Shown here: in pieces, positions 34,290-44,804 of the stretch
How positions within the stretch are numbered: the first letter of the stretch is position 1
Layout: each line of letters opens with the position of its first letter
From: Nymphaea colorata
Taxonomy: Eukaryota; Streptophyta; Magnoliopsida; Nymphaeales; Nymphaeaceae
DNA length: 64,000 nt
Reading direction: 5' to 3'
Assembly: GCF_008831285.2 (NCBI RefSeq)
Contig: NC_045139.1
Coordinates: 4,314,704 to 4,378,703, forward strand
Notes under the pieces: model-generated
What the model was told of the DNA's origin: nothing
Seen by the model: only the letters and a program-made list of their open reading frames with translations
The model's database searches: none
Position numbers and translations under genes: made by a program

Positions 34290-34933
34290 GCACTGTCTAG
34301 CATGTATGGCTTTTATGCATACTGATCTTATGTTGCCTATGTCTCTACGGATGACAAACTTGTCAGCGTAATATTTGTAAACGCAAACTATCATATCATG
34401 TTATTTATTTCTTAGAAACTTAGTGTCTGCTCTTGCCTGCTTATAGAGAATACTAATTTACTTTCTGATTCGCTTGTGTTTGATATTTGATATGCCTGGA
34501 AGGAGCATGCTTTTTGCCACTTTCCGGGATCTCTTTCCTTTCATTTAATACAAATCAATAGACGCATTTAATTATTAGAGCATGATTGTACCAATATAAG
34601 TTGCAAAAAATGTTAATATTGTGAAGGGTGTCGAAGTTGAATACTTGAGATTAAGTGTCAACCTTTCTGTTCAAGCCTCTCACCATTAGCATTGTCCTTG
34701 TAACACATAGTAGTCGAGGCTCGCCCTCAAATTGCATGGCCGGAGCATATAATTAATAAATTTTCAATTAGTCGCTTCATATAACTAGACCCAGATCCAC
34801 CCTCCAACATATAAATTTACGGTTTTGAGATTGTGTTTCATGGGGCATATAACCCACCGAGATCCTACTTATCTCTGCCCCGGATTTATATATGACATAG
34901 TAATAGAGATGTCAAGGTCTTAAGGAACCAGAG

Positions 34934-34968
<35 letters not shown>

Positions 34969-35595
34969 TATACAATTACGAAAACACCCCTCTATAAGAC
35001 CGTGGGAACATGCATAATGCATTCCCGTGTTAAATGAAAGATTCTCATAACTAAGTAACTTTATAAAATGAGAATCAGTAAAACATTGGCCTGTCCTTGT
35101 GAAAGTAAATTCCCTTTAGACCTGTGATTGTTAATCGCGGACGTGACTCTGCAACCACCATTTATTACGATCGAGCTGAGAAATTTAGCTTAGTGACGTG
35201 ACACCGCAACCACCAAACACGGGCTGAGAAATTTTCGCCGGTGACTTTTCTTTTCCCCAACCCGTGCTGACAAAGAAATCATAGGTACGATTAATTTCCC
35301 CAACCGCGTGACCTTACGGCTTTAGTGTAAGATGTAGAAAAAAAACAGAAACTGCACCGTCAAATATATCTTGTGAAAGAAAATTCTCTCCAAAGTCCAA
35401 ACTTGAGACTGTTTTTCACGGATGCGAACCTTATCGCCAACAAACACGGACTGGGAAATGAGAGTCGTGATTGCTTTCAACCGGAGACGAAAAGAAAAAA
35501 CACCCCTGATTTTTCAACCTGTGAAGAAGAAAAGAAAAAATGTCTTACGTTTGACATTCTCATTATCCTAATGCCTTCCGCTTACCTTGGTGAGA
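34290..35595. other. Downstream spacer with dispersed repeat copy
   Basis: About 34720-34890 holds a decayed inverted copy of the repeat at the window start (ATTTTCAATTAGTCG, AACTAGACCCAGATCC). A (TA)n run lies at 34936-34967. No gene is recognised. Confidence 0.45.
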
Positions 35596-35598
35596 GTC

Positions 35599-35601
<3 letters not shown>

Positions 35602-35670
<69 letters not shown>
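35602..35670. repeat. Compound (TA)n(GA)n microsatellite
   Basis: TA run to 35648, then GA run to 35670. Confidence 0.95.
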
Positions 35671-35679
35671 ATACTCAAC

Positions 35680-38080
35680 ATTACTGGTCTCCAACGAGGT
35701 CATGGATAAAAACCAAATTTGATACAAATTAACACGAACATTTTAATATGTCTATATACAAATCTAAAGTAAAACGTACGTTTTAATTCATGTTGTTTTT
35801 TTATGAGAATTAACTTTTGATTTTTATACTATTAAAAGTGTCATGTTATAATAAGAGTCATTCATTTTCGTTACTATAAAAATATTATTAAACTCAAGGA
35901 TTATTATTACTATATGTTTTTCTTTAAAACATTTTTAATGTCATATTTATACATTGTACCAAAAAAAAGTATTTTAACTGTTTAGTTTTTATCTCTCACC
36001 TAGTGGTTTGGGGTCTACCACTTACCCTATGCGCATATAAATATGTGCATATAAAGACTCATAAGTCACAACCATTCGAGTTGAATTGACAGCACCACCA
36101 GATCAGTTCACAATCTGAAAGATCCGTCGGTTTGTCCATTTCTTAGTTTGTCCGTTTGTCAATTCCGGCTTCACAAACTGATTGATTTGTAGGCTAATGT
36201 TTGTTTATTGAGGAAAGTTGTTTGCCAGTAAGAACACTTCGTGAGTATCTTATGAATCTATTATTCGATGAACTTACTAAATCTTTGTGACGGATTCACG
36301 CTTACAAAATGTATTTCCTACCATCAAATGCTGGTGTGGCGTTTAAAGGACAGATTGGACACTGGTCATCTCCTCTTCTAGGTCTAGTCATACAGCAGTC
36401 CTTGATGTGAAACCCATATCCATTTACTAACTAAGATGGTCTAACGAATCCGATGCCACGGTTTCCAGAATCACTAAGTTGATTTCAGATTTTGAAACCT
36501 CACATAAATTTTTATTCTAAAAGCATATAATTAAAGCGACTGACAAATTAAACTATGAAACATGGCTTCTTTCGTTGCCATACATTAATGTTTAAGCAGC
36601 CGCAGAAAAGCTACAAAAATTATTTATTTGCATGTATTGGTTGGGGTAGGCATAGGGCCATAGGGCCAGGTACCCAATAGGTTCTAGGTATCTAGGCACT
36701 AGGGCCCGGGCCCGGCACGGGCCAGTTTGATAAGTTATTTGCTCATCTCGATAATTTATTTTTTTTACTATTATTTTATTTAAATATGGATATAATTATA
36801 TATATATTTGTTATAATTAATTATATTTATATATCAAATTATATTAAAAATATTATTTTTATTCTTACCCAGTCGGGCCAAGCTTTGAGCCTAGGTTGTG
36901 GGCAGTCGAATGAGGATGGGACTGCAGCCTTGCTCAACACGACTGCGAGTATTCCTCAACTTAATTTTTCTTTGGAGAGGCAAGCATAGAATTTCTGTGT
37001 CTACCATTATATGTTCAAGCCAAACGGAAGGCTTAGGCTTTCCTCACCAAACTTTAGGGTGAAATTACATCATACATAAATTTTGGGGTTTATTTGATAG
37101 TAAGCACTATAAGAGTGTCTCATGAATCTATTTCAAAAACTAATGTTTTATGAATCTGACTTAATCTTTTATGCTGATTAATGAAACACACATCCAAACT
37201 ACTCCGGGATCAGAGTCAGAAGAGCAATTGTGACCCTTACTTCGAGGGATTTACTATACTAGAAGTTGCCGGATGTCTGAAAATTTAAAAGTACCATTAA
37301 TCGTTGTTAAAAGCGCCATGTGCTGTTAGAACACCATAAACTCTCGCTAATGCTCCTAAGCAACTCTTTTTTTAGCAATAATTTTTTTTATTTTTAGCTG
37401 TCCGACAACATTCGAGACTTGAGCTCCCCGATATGTCCAGAATAAGATTCTTAAGCCTTGGAAACAACATTTTTGAGGAGAAAGGATCACGTAATGTAGC
37501 TTTCATAAGAAAAGTGGTCGACATTTCATCTCGATAACTTTCGAGCACAACTATGAACCAAGATCCAAGTAATATTGTCAATTTTGGTGTGTACTTAATA
37601 ACAGTAATACTAAGTTATTATTCTATTAATCTTTGTAAAGATTAGGGTAAATTTATAGATCGACGTGTTATATGGTTTCATGTATTTGTCTTAATTTTTG
37701 AGGCAGATTTATGAAAAAATAACATACTGTTGTTATTGTCAAAAGATTCTTTGGATCGGACCTTAGTTGAAAATTATGGTCAGGTAGCTGCTTGTCTGCA
37801 AACCAATCAAATGCATTATTGGTCATGGAAAAATTCTTCCATTTTGTTATCAATTTGAAACTCTAGTTGAAATACATGGGCTAATTTAGACTTATTTTTG
37901 CACTTTTATTTCTTGAATTAAAGAAATGAAAATGACATATTTTTAGAAAATTGCATTTGATGCTTGATTGTGCTTTTCCTTTTGTTTGGGAAATGGGGTG
38001 CAGTTTCTTTGACTAATAATTAAAGAACAAAGTTACTTTCAACAAAAGAAAAAAAAACACTTTTCATTAGCGTCTAACAA
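35680..38080. other. AT-rich stretch, no gene recognised
   Basis: About 36645-36725 is a short GC-rich patch of GGGCC repeats (TAGGGCCCGGGCCCGGCACG), likely a transposon end. The rest shows nothing assignable. Confidence 0.35.
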
Positions 38081-38084
38081 GGGT

Positions 38085-38350
38085 GGAGTTAAAAAAAAAT
38101 TTTGGTTGCATATTAAATATATAGTTAACAAATTTTCAATTGGTTATGAGATAGTGACTTCAGTCAAATAAGGCTGTTTCATATGACTCGACCTAGTCCG
38201 CTCAAATCCAACACCGAATTAAAGTTTCAAATTCAAAAAGTAGGCTCCATGGACTCAAATCCAACACCGAATTAAAGTTTCGAAAAGTAGGCTTCATGGA
38301 GCATATACCCGTCAGAGACCCCATATATATATATATGCTCTGCTTCGGAC
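38085..38350. repeat. Dispersed repeat, inverted copy of the window-start element, with 53-bp tandem duplication
   Basis: CTCAAATCCAACACCGAATT occurs at 38201 and 38254 (period 53). Its reverse complement matches the core duplicated at 56-123. The left part (ATATATAGTTAACAAATTTT) matches 140-185 in reverse. Confidence 0.6.
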
Positions 38351-38359
38351 CAAATAAAA

Positions 38360-39090
38360 CAAAATAGAAAGATCTAGAAAATGAATAAATAAACAAAGTA
38401 TGACAAAAGCCAGAATCTATAACAATAGATTGGCACCTGAATAGAATAAAAAGGAGGAAAAATAAAATAAAATATAAAATGATTGGAAAGATATAATCTA
38501 AAAGAATGAACCGTGGTCTAACATCCTTTCAATGTGTTTTTATATTGTATATAAATTCAGGTTCTTCCGCATCACCGGTTTAAAAAATTCACTCCATCAT
38601 TGTAGGCGCTCTACAAAATCATGTCAGCCTTTTACTTGTTTTCAGTTCCCATCTATTGTATATTGAATTCAACCAACTGTGACTCTGCAAATTTGCTCAC
38701 CACAATCTATTAAATTATGGACCTTATGATTTGCAGCATCTCTTTCCTGTAGCCGCTTCTTCCATCGTTTTCCACGTTGATGTGAACCTGCTTTGTTCAT
38801 TCAACCCTCAGCAAATCAAGTTGACTACTAGATACAAATGGATCCGACTCAGATCCAATAAATGCATACAATCCAATTTTCAGGTGAGCAGAAGGATTAG
38901 GTAGGGTTGTAGAAGTGCCTTACAGAAAAAAGCCTGAAGGCCCCATTCCTCTTGCCTTCGGGGTAAAGGGCTATCGCGTCTGAGGGATGGTAGAAGTGCA
39001 CCTTTCAACTTAAGCACCGCAAAGTTTAAGCGGCTTGGCAAATTTTTGGCTTCCAAAATGAATGAAGACATGTAACTCAAACATATAATT
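38360..39090. other. AT-rich spacer, no gene recognised
   Basis: No frame or RNA feature can be supported. Confidence 0.35.
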
Positions 39091-39167
39091 GATGAACAGT
39101 TGGGTTTCAATTATCCACATTTAAAGTCCAGATATCAATGCATCTGCTCTTATCTTGCATACCACTT

Positions 39168-39229
<62 letters not shown>

Positions 39230-39332
39230 GATGATCCAACAGTGGGGTTTCAATGATGCGTCTTTGTGTGGATGAACAGTAGGGTTTCAACTCTCCACAT
39301 TTAAAATCCAGACATCAATGCATTTGCACTAT
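39091..39332. repeat. Direct repeat pair flanking a (CT)n microsatellite
   Basis: GATGAACAGT(T/A)GGGTTTCAA followed by TCCACATTTAAA(G/A)TCCAGA and ATCAATGCAT occurs at 39091-39152 and 39271-39332, 180 bp apart. The intervening DNA contains a 51-bp pure CT run (39172-39222). A partial third copy (GATCCAACAGTGGGGTTTCA) lies right after the CT run. Confidence 0.88.
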
Positions 39333-39339
39333 ATGTCAC

Positions 39340-41400
39340 ACCGACTCTTCAAAAAAGGGGCCGCCCTTGTGTTGACATGACGCTGGTGCTGGTGCTGATA
39401 CGAGTGCAGTTTCGACACGCACTCGAACCGCATATTTTCTTATACAAGTTCAAAATATTTTCTATTCTTTCTTTTCTTGTCCCTTTCTTTCTTTATGTAC
39501 AATAATAAAAGTAAAAATAAACTGACAGATTAAGCTAATAAACATGCTAAAATTATATATATACTATGAATACATACATTTTTATATATATAGTAAATAT
39601 ATTATATATATAGATACACCCCTCGCCCCACCCTCGTACCCAAATTTTTTGAGATACGCCGCACCCGCACCCACACCCAACTTGTTTTGTGTGTGTATGA
39701 GGAACCAAAAGAGCTGGGTTTTCTGAGATCTACATTTGAGGTTTGGATATCAATACAATGGAAATACCAACTTCTTTCTTTTTGCATTTGTGAGTGCCTG
39801 AGAAATCAGATATTATTTTTTACAAGGCCATGCTTGGTGTCTCTTTCAAGTGATAGATAGAGTGGGGAGAGAGGAGCTAACACTCATCATGGTGGGTCAG
39901 CACATCCTGAGGGTCATCTGTGGCTGTCTGCTCCAATTAGAGATACACTGAAAACTTTGGGCAGCTTGGGTCCAGGCACAACCTTCCTCTCTACAATGAG
40001 CTGGATCCAGGCAGCATGTCTCTTGGATTGTCATGTGGTCAGATTCAGATCTTGCTGTACTTGTTCTATCACATGACTGGTAGGCCTTCATTCCTTGCAC
40101 CTTCATAGATGTGAAAGCTGCTGAGCCCAACATGGGCTCATTTTGCACACCCAGTAATGATGCATTCTGTGAATTTGGATCCAACTCTGCTTTCCAATGC
40201 ATTTGCATTCGACTGCGACAAGACCCGGACACGGACCCATCTTTGGCAGGTAGCGTCGACGGTGACGTGTCTTGATAGCCTTCTATATGGATCTCCGCAG
40301 TTTGACTAAGATGGGTAACCCGAACCCGACTCGCATGATTAGGGTTTTAGCTAAGAAACAGATCAGTCATATCATTAGCAATTACAAGTAGGAATTGGAT
40401 CTGCTTTAAGACTTCCAATCCAAATCCTGCCTAATACGACAGTCTCTTTTGATCCAAACATCAAACCAAGTTTAATTCCACTCATCATGCGCAATAACAG
40501 GTAAAATTCTGCCTAAAGATCTTATTGCCCTCACCTCTAAGTCACAAACATAGGAATACCGGTACAGATATGGCAATTTTAAAAATTATGGACATGGTGA
40601 TATATATATATCAGTCATATATATTGTGTACTAGTATTATACGGCGAGGAATTTTTTGGATATAATACAGCAAAATTGTATATCTCAAGAAAATCTTGGC
40701 AAATTTTAAAAAAATTAAAACTTTTAATAAATCCTAAAAATTTTAAAAAAATAAAAAATAATAAAAAATAAAAAAACACAAAAAATGAGTTTAATACTCA
40801 TTTTTTCACGTTTTTTTATTTTTTGGCATTAAAAAAACCATGTCTAATTACCGTTTCATACAACTGACTTATTTCTCAGGTATTATACCTGTTTTTTTTC
40901 AAATAATACACATTTTATGTGACAATGATATATATAAACAATAAATATGAAAGACATCACAAAAAATGCAAAATTCCACAAAAAAAATATGTAAAATTCA
41001 ATAGAAAACCTGTAAAAATCAAACAGTTGTGCAAATGTGTCAGTGTCGAAATGGGTACGGCGGCCTTCCAGCTGCGTCCGTCTTACTTAGTCTGATCACC
41101 TGGTTATGGACAACTAATTATTTGTTTGAACCCATGCCGGGCCGAACGAACCGGTGGTTTGACCAAAGTAGTTAATTAGTGTCTCATAAGCTTAATTAAG
41201 CTGCTGCCCATGAGCAAAACATGGGTCCAATAGAATAGAAAAAAATATATGTATCTGGATCTGGCATTATCCACCTGTTCGGATCAAGCCTAAAGATTGA
41301 AGGGCCCCCCAATCACCCGACCTCATGATAGAACAACCAAAATTTCATTGTCAACTAATGGAGGTAAGAACTCCCCCCATTAATTAAATATCACAGTCGG
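39340..41400. other. Unassigned stretch with A/T-rich repeat and one open frame
   Basis: About 39350-39680 has GACACGCACTCGAACCG and CCGCACCCGCACCCAC, probably transposon debris. 40630-40940 is a second copy of the A-rich/T-rich repeat at 24010. A minus-strand frame of 111 codons (39897-40232) includes CCLDPAHCREEGCAWTQ and is not low-complexity, but I recognise no family and see no promoter. Confidence 0.35.
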
Positions 41401-41434
41401 TGGATATGAAGATCAAGAATGACAAGCCCTTCGG

Positions 41435-41855
41435 TAGGTACCTGCAAAACCCAAGATCATGGAAGATCTTGATTTGGTGGTCATGGAAGCTAAGGATGAC
41501 ATCTATCGCTTGCTCCGGTTTTCAAATCCAAGATCTTTGGCAGTGGCAGAGCCACATCGTAACTACTGTGGCAGTTGCTCACACCATTCTCTTAAAATTT
41601 CTTCATTTTTGAATGGTCATCTTTAAACATTTATCCTTATATATACATATAAGTGCTCCACCAGATATGAGTATTTTTAAACTAGTGCTCCTTCACCAAC
41701 AACTGATCTTCATATATCTCGGTCGTCGTAATTAAAAACCCGAGATCACAGAAGATATTGATCTTGTGGACAAGCAAGCCAAGGATGACATGTATTCTTT
41801 ACGCGCGTTTTCAAGCATGAGATCATCCAAGTTCTTGGTCGTCGTAAGGAAAACG
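41435..41855. repeat. Tandem duplication split by a small hAT element
   Basis: The phrase AAACCCAAGATCATGGAAGA, then a GATCTTG-TGG stretch and AAGGATGACAT, occurs at about 41447. It returns diverged at about 41737 (AAAACCCGAGATCACAGAAG, then AAGGATGACATG). Both end in a GGTCGTCGTAA phrase (41722 and 41838). In the first unit that end phrase is separated from its body by the element at 41541-41705. Confidence 0.65.
41541..41705. mobile_element. Small hAT-type MITE, relative of the 28305 element
   Basis: Starts CAGTGGCAGAGCCACATCG. It shares TTGCTCACACCATTCTCTTA, ATGGTCATCTTTAAACATTT and ACCAGATATGAGTATTTTTA with 28305-28534 but has only a short TATA stretch. The right end CAACTG is degraded. 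Flanks ATCTTTGG and ATCTTCAT agree at five of eight positions, so the target duplication has decayed. Confidence 0.62.
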
Positions 41856-42470
41856 TGAAAAGAAATAAATAAAGAACATTAGGTTAGGTCACCATGGTCA
41901 GAATCCACAAGAAGCAACCAGTCCACGTGTGAGGCATAAATTATTGATCTCCGCGTTCTTGGGTTCTTACAGGCACCTCATGATAAAATTTTGTATATGT
42001 GTATGTGTGTATGTATGTATTTATTTAACGGCCTGCATCTTGACATGAAAGATCCCGAGGTGGCCCATTGAGCCTCGATTTTTACGCGACGTATGTCGGC
42101 AATAAAAACAAGATCTGCTGCTCGAGTTGGGGACCTAACGAGCAGCTTAATTGCTATTAAAAGTAGAAAAGTGGCCCCTCGACCTGTTGGGATTAGAGAT
42201 AAGATTATTACATTAACAATCAGATCCAACCTTATCTGATCAATAAACAAGTCGTGAAACGTTAGTAGTACTTCCAATCTTGGAATTCCTTCACTTTGAA
42301 GCCACATGCTTCTGTTCTATATGGAGGGGAGAAATAATTATGCTCTCAAATCCAATAGAGATAAGGCAGGCGTATAATGAACTCCCCACCAATGCGGTTC
42401 TCTAATTTTCCTTGCGAGGGTTGTCAGTTTATATGAGATCATTTTTACTACCCAAATGAAAAGGTTTTAC

Positions 42471-42893
42471 TAGATATACCAATATATTCTACTTGGATCG
42501 GATATCGTTTTGAAAAAAAGTCGGTTATAGAAAAAATTTGATATTTCAACTAAGGAATCAGATCAGATTCAGATTTAAGCAATGACATCTGATCAGATTC
42601 GAATTCAGATGCAGACATATATAAATATCAGATTTAGTTTTAAATACATATTATATATCCAAAGCATTTATACTTTGACAATGGGCCAAATTTGAATCAA
42701 AATTCGGATTCAAATATGAATGTAAAAAACCGACTCGAATCGGATTCAAATTGTAAAATCAGGTTTCATATTCAGGTTTGGGTACGACTTTTCTTTATTT
42801 GTGTTCAAAACTAAATTCAAATATGTGAATATTCGAAAAAACAGATATAATTAAGATTATATTTGATTCGAATATGATCCATTGACATCCATA
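42471..42893. mobile_element. hAT-type MITE with perfect 8-bp TSD, GATTCGGATT family
   Basis: A 423-bp element lies between GGTTTTAC at 42463-42470 and GGTTTTAC at 42894-42901. The left end is TAGATATACCAA and the right end TTGACATCCATA, imperfect inverted partners. The body is full of CAGATTCGAATT/GGATTCAAAT words. There is no coding capacity. Truncated relatives lie at 25170-25388 and 57190-57530. Confidence 0.82.
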
Positions 42894-42904
42894 GGTTTTA
42901 CAAT

Positions 42905-44228
42905 TAACGAACCACATACTGTCACATGAAGGGGTTCTTGTTCTTGGCCTTTGTGAAAAAAGTTAACTTTTTTACTCTTCCAATTCTGTTTCTAGAGGAG
43001 GGTTCTTTTTACTTCCTATCTTCCTTTCAGGAGTATGTTCATCTTTTGAACCATAATATTTACTTGAAGGTCCGTTTTAGTCATCAAAGTGAAACAAGTG
43101 ATGAGTTGATCTAATCCATTCATTCAATTCTAAGTAGCGTTTTACTCACGCAATTACCAAGGTAAGCTTGGTAGCCAAGTCTCTAATTTTGACTGAAGCT
43201 TGCGTAAGCTGGCTACCATTGAACTATGTCACATGGACGCACCTTCTTGGCAGCATGTCTTTGGCCAAACCGCCAATATCTTAATATCGATGAATAATTT
43301 GCTGACTTTTGTTAATGAATTCTTATTTTGTTTGCTTAATCTTGATGAATAAATACGTTGAAATTAGGCAGACCCATGCTTAAATTTTAGTTAAGAGGTT
43401 AGATTTGTATTTTAAATCCGATTCGCACCTTGAATTCAGTGCCTGGTATCGGATCTACTCGTGTCATTGTGACATGAGATAGTGACTTGATGGATTTCTG
43501 GGACCTGTCTGGGACGTGGACAGTATAGAGTTCTTTACTGCACCTTTCCTATGCCCAATTTGCTTCCATTATGCTCAATATTAATTGAAACAGCAGAAAG
43601 AAAATTTTTTCCATCCCCCTTCTTCTGGGTATCATGCTTTTGAGGTAAAGATTGAAATTCAAATTCAAGACCGAGACCGAGACCTAGGAAGGATATGGCT
43701 CCATGATATGTGAATTAATTTAAAGGTGGTAAGCAATCGATCAAACCCCAAGTCCGACTTTATAATTAGGTGAGAATGATCATCATATTGTTCAGAAGAA
43801 AGCTAAGCTGAAGCTCCTCCTCGCATTTCAATAACTTCTTTTTACAGCACAAAAAATTGACATATTAAATATTCAAAACCACTTACCCAGGCTCAAATCC
43901 CCTTCCAAGAACACCTCTTTATAAGAGTGATTTCCATGTTGTTGAATTCTTCGAAGTGGAGCTGCTAAAGAAACATAGAGAGAAAATAACGAGGCGGTTA
44001 ATAAAAAAAAAAACTTAAACATGTTTTCTTAATCAAAAGTTGACCATTTTTTATAACTTAAACCTGAGTTAAGATTGAAATAGATTAAAAAAAAAACTCG
44101 TAATAAAATAAAACCTTGGAAAAAGTAAAGGGTAGCATAGGCAATATCGCCTACTCATCCACGTATAGCGTGTTCCTGATAAAATGACTCTTTTCCAGGT
44201 TGATAACTCTCACATCTGGCAGGGGAGG
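42905..44228. other. Upstream region of the RHA2-like gene
   Basis: No gene recognised. It contains the promoter of the RING-H2 gene by position; I see no well-defined cis-element beyond the TATA box. Confidence 0.35.
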
Positions 44229-44236
44229 ACACCCCT

Positions 44237-44244
44237 TATAAATA
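44237..44244 (+). promoter_or_regulatory. TATA box of the RHA2-like gene
   Basis: TATAAATA in CCCCTTATAAATAGAGCTC, 76 bp upstream of the chosen ATG. It is followed by a leader with a GA repeat (44304-44320), common in plant 5' UTRs. Confidence 0.75.
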
Positions 44245-44320
44245 GAGCTCAGCTTCTCCTCAATTGGGTGTCTGTCCTCCCACATACAGAATTAGGAAGA
44301 TCGAGAGAGAGAGAGAGAGA

Positions 44321-44800
44321 ATGGGGATTTATGGGGGCATGAATGATGTTTCATCAGATTCAATCCCAATATATCTAGTTGTTACAGCAGCAAATTGGGT
44401 CTCATACCTGAGAGCTCTGCTCTTCATCTTTCTGGAGTCAATTGGCTTTCTTCAATGGAGACACCAAGAGTGCCATGAGGGTGAAAATCTGGGACTTGGT
44501 CTGGCCAAGATTATGGCTTTGGCAGAGGAATTGGAGAAGAACCCAAGTTTTGGGTATGGTTCCTGTGAGGGCGATGGTGGAGAGGAGAGAGAGTGTGTGG
44601 TCTGCCTCTGCAGAATACAGCAAGGGGAGGAGGTCAGGAAGTTGGGTTGCAGCCATGTCTTCCACAGATCCTGCTTGGACGGTTGGTTTGGGATGCTCAA
44701 GATGAATTGTCCCCTATGCAGAGCGCCGCTGATGGAGGAAGAGTCCTTTAGATCCAAGGAAAAGCAGGTCTCCCTTGAAATACTTGGATGGTTCTCTTAG
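44321..44800 (+). CDS. RHA2: RHA2-like RING-H2 E3 ubiquitin ligase (159 aa)
   Basis: Intronless 159-residue protein. The start DVSSDSIP (residues 9-16) closely resembles the N-terminus of Arabidopsis RHA2a/b, which are about 155 aa. Residues 15-44 form a hydrophobic, probably membrane-associated segment (IPIYLVV, ALLFIFL). Residues 92-133 are a complete RING-H2: Cys92, Cys95, Cys110, His112, His115, Cys118, Cys130, Cys133, with spacing C-x2-C-x14-C-x1-H-x2-H-x2-C-x11-C-x2-C. Trp122 sits where E2 enzymes contact the RING. RHA2 proteins attach ubiquitin to targets and act positively in ABA signalling, early seedling growth and drought response; that role is inferred here. I chose the ATG at 44321 because an upstream in-frame ATG (44264) would add only a GA-repeat-coded Arg/Glu run and lies too close to the TATA box. 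Confidence 0.93.
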   Translation: MGIYGGMNDVSSDSIPIYLVVTAANWVSYLRALLFIFLESIGFLQWRHQECHEGENLGLGLAKIMALAEELEKNPSFGYGSCEGDGGEERECVVCLCRIQQGEEVRKLGCSHVFHRSCLDGWFGMLKMNCPLCRAPLMEEESFRSKEKQVSLEILGWFS

Positions 44801-44804
44801 ATCA

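Noticed and set aside
34062..34394. Minus-strand and alternate plus-strand frames over the second proline-rich gene
   Set aside because: They are the unavoidable Gly/Trp/Arg- or His/Leu-rich shadows of CCN repeats. Shared Met-His start and 3' flank with the paralog favour the chosen frame.
44264..44320. Upstream in-frame ATG for the RHA2-like protein
   Set aside because: It would start about 20 bp after the TATA box and encode a GA-repeat Arg/Glu run not found in RHA2 proteins.
44452..44757. Frames overlapping the RING-H2 gene on the opposite strand and another plus frame
   Set aside because: They are shadows of the real coding sequence without domain similarity.
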